NCBI GenBank assembly: GCA_013177805.1
Contig: JABLXU010000005.1
Coordinates: 100,605 to 164,604 of the forward strand
Direction of reading: 5' to 3'
DNA: 64,000 bases
From: Candidatus Omnitrophota bacterium
GTDB taxonomy: Bacteria; Hinthialibacterota; Hinthialibacteria; Hinthialibacterales; Hinthialibacteraceae
The notes beneath the pieces were generated by a model. The model saw only the letters and a list, made by a program, of their open reading frames with translations, made no database searches and was not told where the DNA came from. This document shows positions 9,329-17,506 of this stretch, one piece after another. The stretch's first letter is position 1. Each line of letters starts with the position of its first letter. The position numbers and the translations under genes are program-made.

Positions 9329-10582
9329 TTATGCGTTTGTCAGGCGGGTATTACGGGAAGCAGAAGCTTGCGCCAGTTTCAGGGATTCATCACGATAAGG
9401 CCGTTCGATACTCTCCAAGGCCACCATCGTCAAAGGATTCACCACTTCTCCGTTTTGCCATATTTCAAAATGCAAATGCGGCCCGGTGGAACGGCCGCTG
9501 TTCCCGGACAGACCGATGGAATCCTCGAAGCCTACCTTGTCACCCGTTTCCACGAAGCGTTCGGAGAGATGGGCATAGAGGGATTGCATGCCCCCGCCGT
9601 GATCGATCTGCACCACTTGGCCATATCCATCCTTCACGCCCGAAAAGGTGACCCGGCCAGGCTGGATGGAGCGGATGGGTGTCCCCGCCTCCACGCCGAT
9701 ATCGATTCCCCGGTGAAACCGTTCATACCCCAGGATGGGATGTACGCGGTTGCCGAAATTAGAGGTCACCAGGCCCTGCACGGGAGCCTGCGTTTGGTCA
9801 TTCATGGCAGGGACCGCCATGGCTTGCTGATCCGGTTCCTTGGAGACCACATCGTCTTTCTTCGCCAAAAAATCTTCTGAATACAAAGGAGTTAAATCTA
9901 ATTGATGGCCCGTGTAAATCCGGTTGGGATTGGGGATGTCATTATATTGGGCCACCACGTTTACCAAACGGTATAGTTCACCGGTGGTGTACGCAATCCC
10001 CTGCTGTTTGAGCGTGCCGGCCACGATATGCGAAAGCGTGTCGCCCCGCGCAATGGTATAGATTTTTTGCAGAGATGGAGACTGTTCCCGACTTTCTGAA
10101 ACCGGCTTTGCTTCCTCGGCCGGAAAAGATAGAAATGTTTCTTCCTTTACCGCTTCCGTCCGCAGCCCCAGATGAGGGATGTCGCCACTGGGTACAGCGA
10201 GGTTGAGCAATTCCGCAAGATTTTGAGGCGAACTGTCAACGGCTTCAGGCATGACGTCCGGCAGATTCTCCTTCTCCGGTTCGGGGAATAGGGCGGTACC
10301 GGACGAATCCGATTCTTCCTGCCCTTGAATCAAGACCGGATTGAATTGGGTGTTGGAGAGAAGCGCGGGTGGTTGCAGCGCCTCGGTGGTAAGCAAGGGC
10401 GTGGGTTTTTCCTGGACAGTTTCTTCTTGAATTTTTTCTTCCAGAATGCGGGAAAACGCGCTGGCATGACCCGCGGATTCCGCTTGAGTCATGAAATGCG
10501 ACTGGAGTGGCGATGGGGGCCGCCGGACCGGTGCTGTGTCCAAGGGATCCACAAAGGGGTCAACCATTTCCTCTACTCTCAT
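9329..10582 (-). CDS. LysM and M23 (LytM) metallopeptidase
   Basis: A 417-residue protein. Residues about 170-235 form a LysM peptidoglycan-binding domain (YTIARGDTLSHIV ... IYTGHQLDLTPL). Residues about 275-385 are an M23 zinc endopeptidase with the ligand motif HRGID and the closing HLHFE. M23 enzymes cut peptidoglycan cross-bridges. The first 170 residues are low-complexity, acidic and proline-rich with FSRILEEKIQEE and show no signal peptide or transmembrane segment, which is unusual for a cell-wall enzyme. A second ATG five codons in (MVDPF) is possible but also gives no signal peptide. Confidence 0.85.
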   Translation of the reverse strand: MRVEEMVDPFVDPLDTAPVRRPPSPLQSHFMTQAESAGHASAFSRILEEKIQEETVQEKPTPLLTTEALQPPALLSNTQFNPVLIQGQEESDSSGTALFPEPEKENLPDVMPEAVDSSPQNLAELLNLAVPSGDIPHLGLRTEAVKEETFLSFPAEEAKPVSESREQSPSLQKIYTIARGDTLSHIVAGTLKQQGIAYTTGELYRLVNVVAQYNDIPNPNRIYTGHQLDLTPLYSEDFLAKKDDVVSKEPDQQAMAVPAMNDQTQAPVQGLVTSNFGNRVHPILGYERFHRGIDIGVEAGTPIRSIQPGRVTFSGVKDGYGQVVQIDHGGGMQSLYAHLSERFVETGDKVGFEDSIGLSGNSGRSTGPHLHFEIWQNGEVVNPLTMVALESIERPYRDESLKLAQASASRNTRLTNA

Positions 10583-10646
10583 TCACCAGGGATTCATTTC
10601 ACTCCATCGTTATAGGGAACAATCGTTTTTCCGCTCCATTCAGCAT

Positions 10647-10682
10647 TCATCCCCTCTCCTGCCGGGAGAGGGCAAGGGGAGG
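10647..10682 (+). repeat. Short palindromic repeat (REP-like family)
   Basis: CCCCTCTCCTGCCGGGAGAG followed by GGCAAGGGGA, an imperfect copy of the hairpin element also seen at about 38270, 41862 and 42970. It lies between the M23 gene and ychF. Confidence 0.65.
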
Positions 10683-10686
10683 AATT

Positions 10687-11784
10687 TCAAACCGAAAACC
10701 GGAATTCGATCACGTCTCCATCTTGGACAATGTATTCTTTGCCTTCCAGACGGAACTTGCCTGCTTTTTTGATCTCCTCCATCGAACCCAGTTCCCGAAG
10801 ATCGTGATAAGCAACCACTTCGGCCCGGATGAAACCCCGCTCGATATCGCTATGAATCTTCCCCGCCGCTTGCTGAGCCGCCATGCCGACGGGGATAGTC
10901 CAGGCACGGACTTCATCCGGCCCGCAGGTCAAGAAAGAATGGAGATTGAGCACGCGGTAGGATTCACGGATGACCCGTCCGCGGGCGGGGCCATCCAATC
11001 CCGAAGCGGTGAAATAATCGTTCCATTCCTCGGGGGGAAAATCTTGCAAATCGCGTTCCAGTTGCGCGTTCATGGGCACAATGGGGATGTTCCAGCGCTG
11101 CCCGGCTTCCTCCAACTGCCGCAGCCAAGCGGTTTCTTGGGGATTGGTCAAATCGGACAGGTTAGCCACCCCCAGCATTTGCTTGCCCGAAAGCAATCCG
11201 TAAGGCCGGATGTATTTGTTGACTTCATCCGGCGTGGGAACCGTGGAAATAATGGGCCGGTTGTTTTCGAGCGCCTCATGGAAACGGTGCAGGGACTTTT
11301 TCTCGATATCCAGTTCTTTCCGCATGGCCGGCTGCTTGCTGTATGATTCGTCGATGCGCTTGAGGCGGTTTTCGACGATGACCAGGTCGGCTAGGATCAA
11401 CTCGGTGAGTATCAGATCCAAATCACGGGCAGGATCGACAGTCCCTTCCGGATGCGGCACCGATTCCGATTGGAACACGCGCGCCACGATCAGCAGGGCT
11501 TCCATGTCGCGCAGATGACCGAGAAAGCGGTTGCTGAAACCCTTCTCCTTTCCCGCGCCCTTGGTCAGTCCGGCCACGTCGGTAAATTCCACGGTGGCAT
11601 AGGTGATTTTTTTAGGCTTATAGAGACTGGCGAGAAAATCCACGCGCTCATCTGGGACCCTGGCAATCCCACGATTGGGATCTTTCTCCCCGCCGCCCAG
11701 CGAGGTTTCGGCATGACCATGCGTCAAGGCATTGAAAACGGTGGTTTTCCCCGAAGTTTGCAGGCCGATGATTCCGATTTGCAT
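10687..11784 (-). CDS. ychF: YchF/Obg-family nucleotide-binding protein with TGS (DUF933) domain
   Basis: A 365-residue P-loop NTPase. The P-loop reads GLQTSGKTT, the G3 block DVAGLTKGA, and the C-terminal domain ends in the TGS-like YIVQDGDVIEFRF with ADKIHSDIERGFIRAEVV-type spacing (IHSDIERGFIRAEVV is visible). YchF proteins hydrolyse ATP and associate with ribosomes and stress responses. Two signature blocks differ from the usual: the P-loop lacks the common PNVGKS core, and the base-recognition block reads NLSD rather than NxxE. This suggests a divergent YchF-like branch and leaves the nucleotide preference open. Confidence 0.87.
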   Translation of the reverse strand: MQIGIIGLQTSGKTTVFNALTHGHAETSLGGGEKDPNRGIARVPDERVDFLASLYKPKKITYATVEFTDVAGLTKGAGKEKGFSNRFLGHLRDMEALLIVARVFQSESVPHPEGTVDPARDLDLILTELILADLVIVENRLKRIDESYSKQPAMRKELDIEKKSLHRFHEALENNRPIISTVPTPDEVNKYIRPYGLLSGKQMLGVANLSDLTNPQETAWLRQLEEAGQRWNIPIVPMNAQLERDLQDFPPEEWNDYFTASGLDGPARGRVIRESYRVLNLHSFLTCGPDEVRAWTIPVGMAAQQAAGKIHSDIERGFIRAEVVAYHDLRELGSMEEIKKAGKFRLEGKEYIVQDGDVIEFRFSV

Positions 11785-12073
11785 GTTGTTTTCCGTAATG
11801 GTTTGATGATGATTCAGGCAATCACGCGAACACCCTGGTTAACTCTTTACCCGAATGCGGAACTTTCTTAAGCCGAATCCGCCCTACGCGTTCGGATGGG
11901 AAGGCTAAATTCCTCTGTACTCTGCATTCTAGTAAACAGTGACCTGCCTGGATTGTAATAGCAATGTCAGAGGGAAAAAACGTTCATGCGCCATATCATA
12001 GGAGGAAAAATATGCCGGAGGGAATACCGGATGGAGAGCAAGTATCCTGGGGAAAAAAGTTGCCAAACTGTTA

Positions 12074-12631
12074 TTACGGCCGCGGACTGGTCTCCACCAA
12101 CGGACGGAGACACCATCGGTTCGCGGAGTCCCGGGCGCAGAGATAGGTTTTGCCGCGGGAGAGAGTGGTATTCCGGTATGGAATTTCGCATAATCCGGTG
12201 ACGATTAAGCCCATGGTCTCCCCGTTGTCCAGCAGTTGTGGATCGGCGGGAACCAGCCGGTAGCGGTATGATGCGGTTATCGCGCGGCCGGAATTTTCTG
12301 CGTCCGCCGATTCTTCCAATGGATCGGCATCCACAAAAACCGGAGCGATGCGTTCGGTGAAATCCTTCCCGGTCACGGCCGCGGGATCCTGGGCCTGGCT
12401 GAGCTCCACGAGAGCGCGTTCCACGGCGCTGCGGGCCAGCCAATCGGCCTGCTGAACGATGAATAGGCGTTGCGTGCCCCGCGCCATGAACACTGTCCGG
12501 GAAGCGGTCACCGCCACCAGCAAGGTAATGATTACTCCCAGCACCAAAATGGCTGGGAACGTCACCATCCCGCGTTGGGTACCGGTCCGGAAAGATCTGG
12601 GACTATGGGGAGAAGCGATTTTCGAATTCAT
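12074..12631 (-). CDS. Minor pseudopilin, GspK-like
   Basis: A 185-residue protein that starts at an ATG overlapping the stop of the upstream pseudopilin gene (ATGA), so the two are translationally coupled. After a basic leader (RTGTQRG) comes a single hydrophobic helix MVTFPAILVLGVIITLLVAV with no Glu at +5; absence of that Glu is typical of GspK-type minor pseudopilins. The next stretch, ADWLARSAVERALVEL, resembles the AxxGxxxA helix region of GspK. It is shorter than classic GspK (about 300). A longer upstream reading frame exists but would overlap the neighbour heavily. It is the last gene of the operon. Confidence 0.72.
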   Translation of the reverse strand: MNSKIASPHSPRSFRTGTQRGMVTFPAILVLGVIITLLVAVTASRTVFMARGTQRLFIVQQADWLARSAVERALVELSQAQDPAAVTGKDFTERIAPVFVDADPLEESADAENSGRAITASYRYRLVPADPQLLDNGETMGLIVTGLCEIPYRNTTLSRGKTYLCARDSANRWCLRPLVETSPRP

Positions 12632-13122
12632 GACGCCGCCTCGATTCCGCTGATGAAAGTGACAAACCGCCGGGTATCGATGTCCAGGGGGACTTGGCGT
12701 GAACGCCGCCGCACTTCCACCCGCACCCGGTTGTCCTGCATGAACGAGATTTCCAAAAACGTGTTTTTCACTGAGCAAATCTTCACCGTCCGGTGATTCT
12801 CCTCACGGGTGCCGTCTTCGCGCACCAGTTCGTCATTCTCGATACGATACACCACCTTCCGGGGGATTCCTTCTATGGTTTGTTGATCCAGAATCATCAA
12901 CGCCTCTTCGGACCACGAGATGTTTCGCGAACGCTGGATATCCTGCCGGAGTTGATCCACGATCCGCTGGGACCTCATGGTGAAATCGTAATTTCTGCGC
13001 AGGCCGTCCGCCATTTTTTCCATGCCGATCCAGGTTTTCGAGACCACCCCGGTCATGATCATGAGCATGGCGATGACGATCAGCAATTCGACCAACGTGA
13101 ACGCGGCACGGTGTTCTTTCAT
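12628..13122 (-). CDS. Minor pseudopilin, GspJ/GspI-like
   Basis: A 164-residue protein with the prepilin motif AAFTLVELLIVIAMLMIMTG, cleavable after Ala or a nearby residue, with Glu at the conserved +5 position. The soluble part carries RIVDQLRQDIQRSRNI and a beta-rich region like GspJ. Both ends overlap neighbouring genes by ATGA (13119-13122 and 12628-12631), which marks tight coupling with the fusion protein upstream and the GspK-like gene downstream. It probably forms part of the tip of a pseudopilus. Confidence 0.8.
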   Translation of the reverse strand: MKEHRAAFTLVELLIVIAMLMIMTGVVSKTWIGMEKMADGLRRNYDFTMRSQRIVDQLRQDIQRSRNISWSEEALMILDQQTIEGIPRKVVYRIENDELVREDGTREENHRTVKICSVKNTFLEISFMQDNRVRVEVRRRSRQVPLDIDTRRFVTFISGIEAAS

Positions 13123-14156
13123 GATGACGCTTCCTCCTTTCCTGCCCGGCGGTAGGACACCAGGCGGAAATGGCGCTGGACAGGCGCGTCCATGGCCTGC
13201 TCCAGGCGCACGGTGATTTTCACCAATCCCTCTTCCCCGGCGTTTTCGACCAGATAATGCCCGGTCAACCGGTAGGGCGTCACGAATTCGGCCATATCGA
13301 TGGGCAGAGGCTGGGGCGCGTTCGAAGGCGCGGGCAGATCGTCCTTGGCCATCAGGACATCCATCTGGGAGTTGAGAATCTCCACCACGTGGACCCGTAA
13401 TTCCACTTCTTTCTGAGTCCGCAAGGCGGTGGACCAGACATGGACCAGCGAGCCGGTCATGATGCCGACGATCGCGACGCCGATCAGGAGTTCGATCAGT
13501 GTTACGCCGCTGTCATCCTCCTTGCGGTTGATAAGGAAAGCCGGTTTCCACATCGGGAAGACATATCGTTTCCATTCCACCGCCCGGGGAAAATAGGCGA
13601 ACGCAACCAGGATCGAGCCGATTGCTATATACAACAAACTCATGTGGGGAGGAATGTTGAACCAACTACGGTTTCCGACGGAAGATCCAACGAACGACAG
13701 CATGATGGGAATAACGATCCAGAAAAATCCTAGAACGATCAGGGCGCTCAACAGAAGAAAGAGCAAGAACGGCATCCGGTACAGCATGACGAACAAAGTC
13801 AAAATCACGGCGAGAGGCGCTCCCCATGCCAATCCCAGTCCCGGTTCCCAAATGGCCAAAACACCAAAAAAAACAATTAAGGTAAACAAGGCGGGAATGA
13901 CGATCAGATCGATCCGGCGGTAGCGGAAGACAATGAACAATCCTGTAATCCCGAAAATCAAGGCGAGGAGGATGGCGGCCGGCAGGAGTTCGCTGGTCCC
14001 GCCGTAGTGGTGGAACAAATCGTACGTGGCATAAACCAGCAGGGCGGCCAGACCAATCCCAAAGATTGTCAACAAGGCGACGGCGATACGGATGACAGAG
14101 ATCAACGGGAGGAGCGGCCTGGAGAAGCGCAAACTGCGGTGTGGTTTCTGGTACAT
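13119..14156 (-). CDS. Polytopic membrane domain fused to prepilin-type domain
   Basis: A 345-residue open frame. Residues about 17-195 hold five or six hydrophobic segments. Then, at residue 217, comes a complete prepilin motif GVTLIELLIGVAIVGIMTG, with Glu at +5, and a pseudopilin-like soluble tail (RVHVVEILNSQMDVL). A start at Met202 (base 13553) would give a conventional pseudopilin, but no ribosome binding site is visible there. The ATG at 14156 has GAGG about nine bases upstream. A prepilin peptidase cut inside a multi-pass protein would be unusual. Either a true fusion or two overlapping products from one frame are possible. Confidence 0.7.
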   Translation of the reverse strand: MYQKPHRSLRFSRPLLPLISVIRIAVALLTIFGIGLAALLVYATYDLFHHYGGTSELLPAAILLALIFGITGLFIVFRYRRIDLIVIPALFTLIVFFGVLAIWEPGLGLAWGAPLAVILTLFVMLYRMPFLLFLLLSALIVLGFFWIVIPIMLSFVGSSVGNRSWFNIPPHMSLLYIAIGSILVAFAYFPRAVEWKRYVFPMWKPAFLINRKEDDSGVTLIELLIGVAIVGIMTGSLVHVWSTALRTQKEVELRVHVVEILNSQMDVLMAKDDLPAPSNAPQPLPIDMAEFVTPYRLTGHYLVENAGEEGLVKITVRLEQAMDAPVQRHFRLVSYRRAGKEEASS

Positions 14157-14192
14157 AAGAACCTCACGCCGGAGAAGCCGGGAATTCGCGGA

Positions 14193-15239
14193 TCAAAACC
14201 GGATCCCGCTCGACATTTGGAAAAAGAACAGGTAGAGGGCGATCACCGCCATGCCGCCCAAGACGGCGACGGTGAAGAGCAGAAACGGCTCGATGATCTC
14301 CCGCACAATACCCGAAAGCAGTTCGGCCTGGCGGCGGTGGTATTCGGCGATGCGTTGCAAGACCTGGCCCAGGTCGGGATGGCCGCCGGTTTCGGAGATC
14401 ATCCACAGCGAGGTTTGCGGTATCCAGGTCTTTTGCCGCTGCGATGTGAAGGACGTGCCCGCGGCCAGGGCGGTGTCTACTTCATCCAAGGCCATCTGCA
14501 AGGAGATACTGTCCAACGCCCCCTTGGCGATGCGGACCGCCTCGCGGCCCGAATGCCCGCCTTCCACCAACACGCCGAGAATTTCGCAGACTTCGGCGGC
14601 TTTGGCGTGGCGGTGCAGCGGCCCCAGGAACGGAACGTAGCGAATCACCCGGCCGGCCCAGTTGGACAATCCGGTCCGTCCCTCCACGTCCGAGCCGATA
14701 TAGCCGATTACCAGCCAGGCGAGAAACAGCAACAATCCCTCGGTCATAATGAGAATGGACGGTCCCAGGTTGATCAAATACATAGAAAAAGGATGGGGCG
14801 TGATATGCGCGTCTTGGAACATGCTCATGAACCTGGGAATCACGAAAACGAGCAGGATTCCCAGGTTGATGAGCAGCAGGGTCCAGACCACCATCGGGTA
14901 GATCAGGCATTTCTGCAGCCGGTGCTGGAGTTCGCGGGCCGCCTGGAGATACCGGCTGAGGCCCGCGAGCATCCGGGGCAGCACGTTGCCTTCCTCGCCC
15001 ACCCGGACCAGGCGGCGCATGGAGACGGGAAAGTACTGGGGGTAGTTCTCCAAGGCCTCGGACAGGGGGGAACCCAGGCGCACCAGTTCCGACACGCTTT
15101 CCTGGGTTTTGGCCCAGCCGCGGTCCAGCGCCTCCCGGCTCATCATGCCGATGCTCTTGTCCAGGGGCAGCTGCAGTTTGCTGGCGACCGCCAGATGTTC
15201 GACAAACAAAATCAGATTGTCCCACTTGAATCGGGCCAT
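14193..15239 (-). CDS. Type II secretion/pilus inner-membrane platform protein, GspF-like
   Basis: A 348-residue membrane protein with the two GspF/PilC-type repeats. The first has VGEEGNVLPRMLAGLSRYL followed by transmembrane helices (LIYPMVVWTLLLINLGILLV). The second has ISETGGHPDLGQVLQRIAEY and a final helix (LLFTVAVLGGMAVIALYLFF). It would form the inner-membrane platform on which pseudopilins assemble. The ATG at 15239 is chosen because GAGG lies six bases upstream; the longer GTG start at 15251 would overlap that site. The partner ATPase (GspE/PilB) is not in the window. Confidence 0.88.
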   Translation of the reverse strand: MARFKWDNLILFVEHLAVASKLQLPLDKSIGMMSREALDRGWAKTQESVSELVRLGSPLSEALENYPQYFPVSMRRLVRVGEEGNVLPRMLAGLSRYLQAARELQHRLQKCLIYPMVVWTLLLINLGILLVFVIPRFMSMFQDAHITPHPFSMYLINLGPSILIMTEGLLLFLAWLVIGYIGSDVEGRTGLSNWAGRVIRYVPFLGPLHRHAKAAEVCEILGVLVEGGHSGREAVRIAKGALDSISLQMALDEVDTALAAGTSFTSQRQKTWIPQTSLWMISETGGHPDLGQVLQRIAEYHRRQAELLSGIVREIIEPFLLFTVAVLGGMAVIALYLFFFQMSSGIRF

Positions 15240-15251
15240 GGCGCACCTCAC

Positions 15252-15812
15252 TCAAGGTCCAAAGGTTGTCAAAACACCATCTGAACTCGTTCCATTGCTC
15301 GGCGTATAGGAAATAAAGTTATCCGGAATCATCGGATCGTAACCGGTCTTGAAACTCGGCCCCAGGCCATACACCACATAGTTCGCGCTGCCGTGGCGGC
15401 CGTAAGGCGGAAGCGCCGCCCGTTGCCCGGTGGCTTGGATGAAATTCAGATAGAAATAGGTCATGTTCCCGGAGCGTTCGGACTCCACGAACTCATGCCG
15501 TTCCCGGTTGGCAGGATAGAGAAAAACGTCTTCCGGGATGGAACTCACATAAGGAACGGGTGTGGATAGGCGATTGAGATCACCCGGTAGCGATTTGCCC
15601 GGTTCGCGGTTGACCGGATACGCGTCCCGGTCCACGAAATACATCTCGAGAGCCCAGGCCAGGATCTCCTGTTCTGCCAAAGAGCGGGCTACCTTGGCGC
15701 GGATGAGGGCGTTCAAAAAATTCGGCACGGCGATGGCGAAGAGCATGGAGATAATGGTGGCTACCGTCATCAACTCAATCAATGTAAATCCTTGATTCCT
15801 TTTATTTTTCAT
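15252..15812 (-). CDS. GspG-like prepilin-type protein
   Basis: A 186-residue prepilin with RNQGFTLIELMTVATIISML and PNFLNALIRAKVARSLAEQ. The C-terminal region has YGLGPSFKTGYDP and ends YTPSNGTSSDGVLTTFGP, like the C-termini of the pseudopilins at 7472 and 28808. The ATG at 15812 is preferred over 15824 because GAGG lies about seven bases before it. It is the first structural gene after the sigma/anti-sigma pair, 158 bases downstream, and is followed at once by the GspF-like gene. It probably encodes the major pseudopilin of this operon. Confidence 0.88.
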   Translation of the reverse strand: MKNKRNQGFTLIELMTVATIISMLFAIAVPNFLNALIRAKVARSLAEQEILAWALEMYFVDRDAYPVNREPGKSLPGDLNRLSTPVPYVSSIPEDVFLYPANRERHEFVESERSGNMTYFYLNFIQATGQRAALPPYGRHGSANYVVYGLGPSFKTGYDPMIPDNFISYTPSNGTSSDGVLTTFGP

Positions 15813-15884
15813 GATCTGCCTCATCCTTATTCTCGATTCTCCCGCTGGGCAGGAATCAATAATGGATCTTGGTGAGGATTTCTT

Positions 15885-15910
15885 TTCCCCTCTCCCTCTG
15901 GAAGAGGAAA
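15885..15910 (+). repeat. Short palindromic repeat (REP-like family, degenerate)
   Basis: TTCCCCTCTCCCTCTGGAAG and following AGGAAA form a degenerate copy of the hairpin element described for 41862. It lies between the anti-sigma gene and the first pseudopilin gene. Confidence 0.5.
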
Positions 15911-15969
15911 TTTCAAAGTAATGGCTTTTCACATCCTGCCTCTCTCTCAAAGGCAGAAACACCGGCATT

Positions 15970-16524
15970 TCATGATGGTTCCAAAGTCTTGGATTTGATG
16001 CCGTTTCCAAGAGTATCGTCCGGCGCGGGGTTCCCGGCGATGGTTTCGGCGTGGATCTCCTCTTTTTCCATGAGAATGCCCTGCTTCCGGTAGAGTTCCA
16101 ACGTCTTTGAATCGTAGAAGGTGCTCAACACGGAATGCTGGATAGGATGGAGCAGATTTTGATTCACCGTGTTCGTTCTCGTTTGCCACACGACTCCCAT
16201 CAGTCCTCCCGCCAATATCAGGCAAGCGGCGGCGGAGGCGGTCATCCAGCGGCGGAAATGGCGCTGCATCTGGTTGGACCAGTCATTGAACAATCGGATT
16301 TGCCGCTTGACCCGGTACACCAACTCAGGCGGGGCGTCCATGGTTCCGTCCAAGCAAGCCATGGAGTCGAACTGCTCGAGCAGCGCGCGCCAGGCCTGTT
16401 CTTCCCGGCGGCAGGCGGGACACTCGGCCAAATGATTCACGAACCGCGACTGCTCGGGCTCGGCAAGCTCCCGGTAGAAGTATTCCGGCCACCGTTCACG
16501 GATATCATCACAAGTAAACGCCAT
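15970..16524 (-). CDS. Membrane anti-sigma factor with HxxxCxxC zinc finger
   Basis: A 184-residue protein. The N-terminal 45 residues have the zinc-binding pattern His31-x3-Cys35-x2-Cys38 plus Cys5, as in zf-HC2 ZAS-type anti-sigma factors. A single transmembrane helix lies near residues 93-112 (ASAAACLILAGGLMGVVW) and a short outer domain follows. Such proteins hold a cognate ECF sigma factor at the membrane until a signal releases it. It lies 12 bases after the sigma gene on the same strand, with GGAGT before its ATG. It is likely cotranscribed with, and a regulator of, the pseudopilin operon that follows. Confidence 0.87.
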   Translation of the reverse strand: MAFTCDDIRERWPEYFYRELAEPEQSRFVNHLAECPACRREEQAWRALLEQFDSMACLDGTMDAPPELVYRVKRQIRLFNDWSNQMQRHFRRWMTASAAACLILAGGLMGVVWQTRTNTVNQNLLHPIQHSVLSTFYDSKTLELYRKQGILMEKEEIHAETIAGNPAPDDTLGNGIKSKTLEPS

Positions 16525-16536
16525 GGTTTTACTCCG

Positions 16537-17130
16537 TTATGGCTGCCCGGCCATTTTGGTTTCCGTGGTGGGATTCGTTTCTAAATCCGATATCCCCATG
16601 ATTCCCCGCAGTTTGAGGAAGGTTTGATGCAAAGTGGCTTTCACGGTACCCACCGGGGTGGAGAGGATTTCGGCGATATCCTGGATCTTCAGATTCTGAA
16701 AATGGCGCAGGATGAAAATGGCGCGTTGGCGGTCGGTCAACTCGGCCAGGGCGTTTTTGACGTGGTTGAGGTCTTCCACTTTTTTGGCGTAGTCGCGGGG
16801 ATTCATGCCTTGTTCCACGAGCGACAGGAGGATCAGATTATCGTAGGTGACACGCTGTTCATGGACGGCGCGGTTGCGCAGGCGGTCGAGGCAGGTATTG
16901 ACCGCTACGCGGTACACCCAACGTTCGAGCATGACGGTATCGGACAGCTGAGGAGCGAAGCGCCAGATTTTCAGGAAGACTTCCTGGGCCACGTCGAGGG
17001 CATCATCGCGCCCTCCCACCATGCGCAGGGCGGTGAAATAGATCCTTTGCTGATACCGGCGGACGAATTCTTCGAAGATTCCCGGATCTCTTTGCTTGAT
17101 GCCACGCACCAAATCCCGTTCGGAACGCAT
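16537..17130 (-). CDS. ECF-type RNA polymerase sigma factor
   Basis: A 197-residue sigma-70 family protein of ECF layout. Region 2 has DALDVAQEVFLKIWRF and LERWVYRVAVNTCLDRLRNR. Region 4 has LTDRQRAIFILRHFQNLKIQ and VGTVKATLHQTFLKLR, a helix-turn-helix for -35 recognition. GGAGAAGGG immediately precedes the ATG. It leads a run of leftward genes: anti-sigma, pseudopilin, GspF, fusion protein and two minor pseudopilins. It could control that operon, but its promoter motif cannot be deduced from one locus. Confidence 0.93.
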   Translation of the reverse strand: MRSERDLVRGIKQRDPGIFEEFVRRYQQRIYFTALRMVGGRDDALDVAQEVFLKIWRFAPQLSDTVMLERWVYRVAVNTCLDRLRNRAVHEQRVTYDNLILLSLVEQGMNPRDYAKKVEDLNHVKNALAELTDRQRAIFILRHFQNLKIQDIAEILSTPVGTVKATLHQTFLKLRGIMGISDLETNPTTETKMAGQP

Positions 17131-17506
17131 ACCCTTCTCCCCGGTATAAACGTTTTCCCCCTCAATTGGACATTCAGAGCCACCCCATTATTGAAATTAG
17201 GTATTTCTAAAAACGGTATCGCGGAAGGAAAGGTTTAGTCCAGGAAAGAAGAAAGGATCTCGAAAAAAACCGTGGATCATTGGAACTGGTGACTCGATTG
17301 CAGAAAGGGAAAATTCAATTTCCCCCTATCAGAGCCTCCATCCCCCAGATCTTCTTGCAGAGGGAGAGGGAATCGTTTCGCGTAACCATCCCTCCGCCGA
17401 TCGCGGATAGTCCCGTGAAAAAGTCCGGCATTCAGGTAAGCAGGTATAAAAAACAGGGAGGTCATCCCACGCCTGAGCGGCATCTTGACGGATGCCGAAG
17501 TGCAGG
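17131..17506. other. Intergenic region with a REP-like element, no gene
   Basis: This region lies between the sigma gene and the zinc dehydrogenase, both leftward, so it should contain the sigma promoter near its left end. Only a REP-like copy (17340-17381) is recognisable. Short open frames here show no coding signs. Confidence 0.5.
17340..17381 (-). repeat. REP-like element copy
   Basis: Read on the minus strand it begins GCGAAACGATTCCCTCTCCC, identical over that stretch to the copy at 38270 and nearly so to the copy at 62460. The right half is degenerate. Confidence 0.7.

Noticed and set aside
10507..11346. A 279-codon open frame on the + strand
   Set aside because: It is antisense to ychF and the start of the M23 gene and has no recognisable content.
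11964..12201. Short + strand frames after the YchF gene
   Set aside because: They overlap the end of the GspK-like gene and lack ribosome binding sites or hydrophobic or motif signals.
14007..15284. A 425-codon open frame on the + strand
   Set aside because: It lies antisense to the GspF-like gene; the composition (His/Gln/Asp-rich) is typical of a reverse-strand shadow and no family motif is present.
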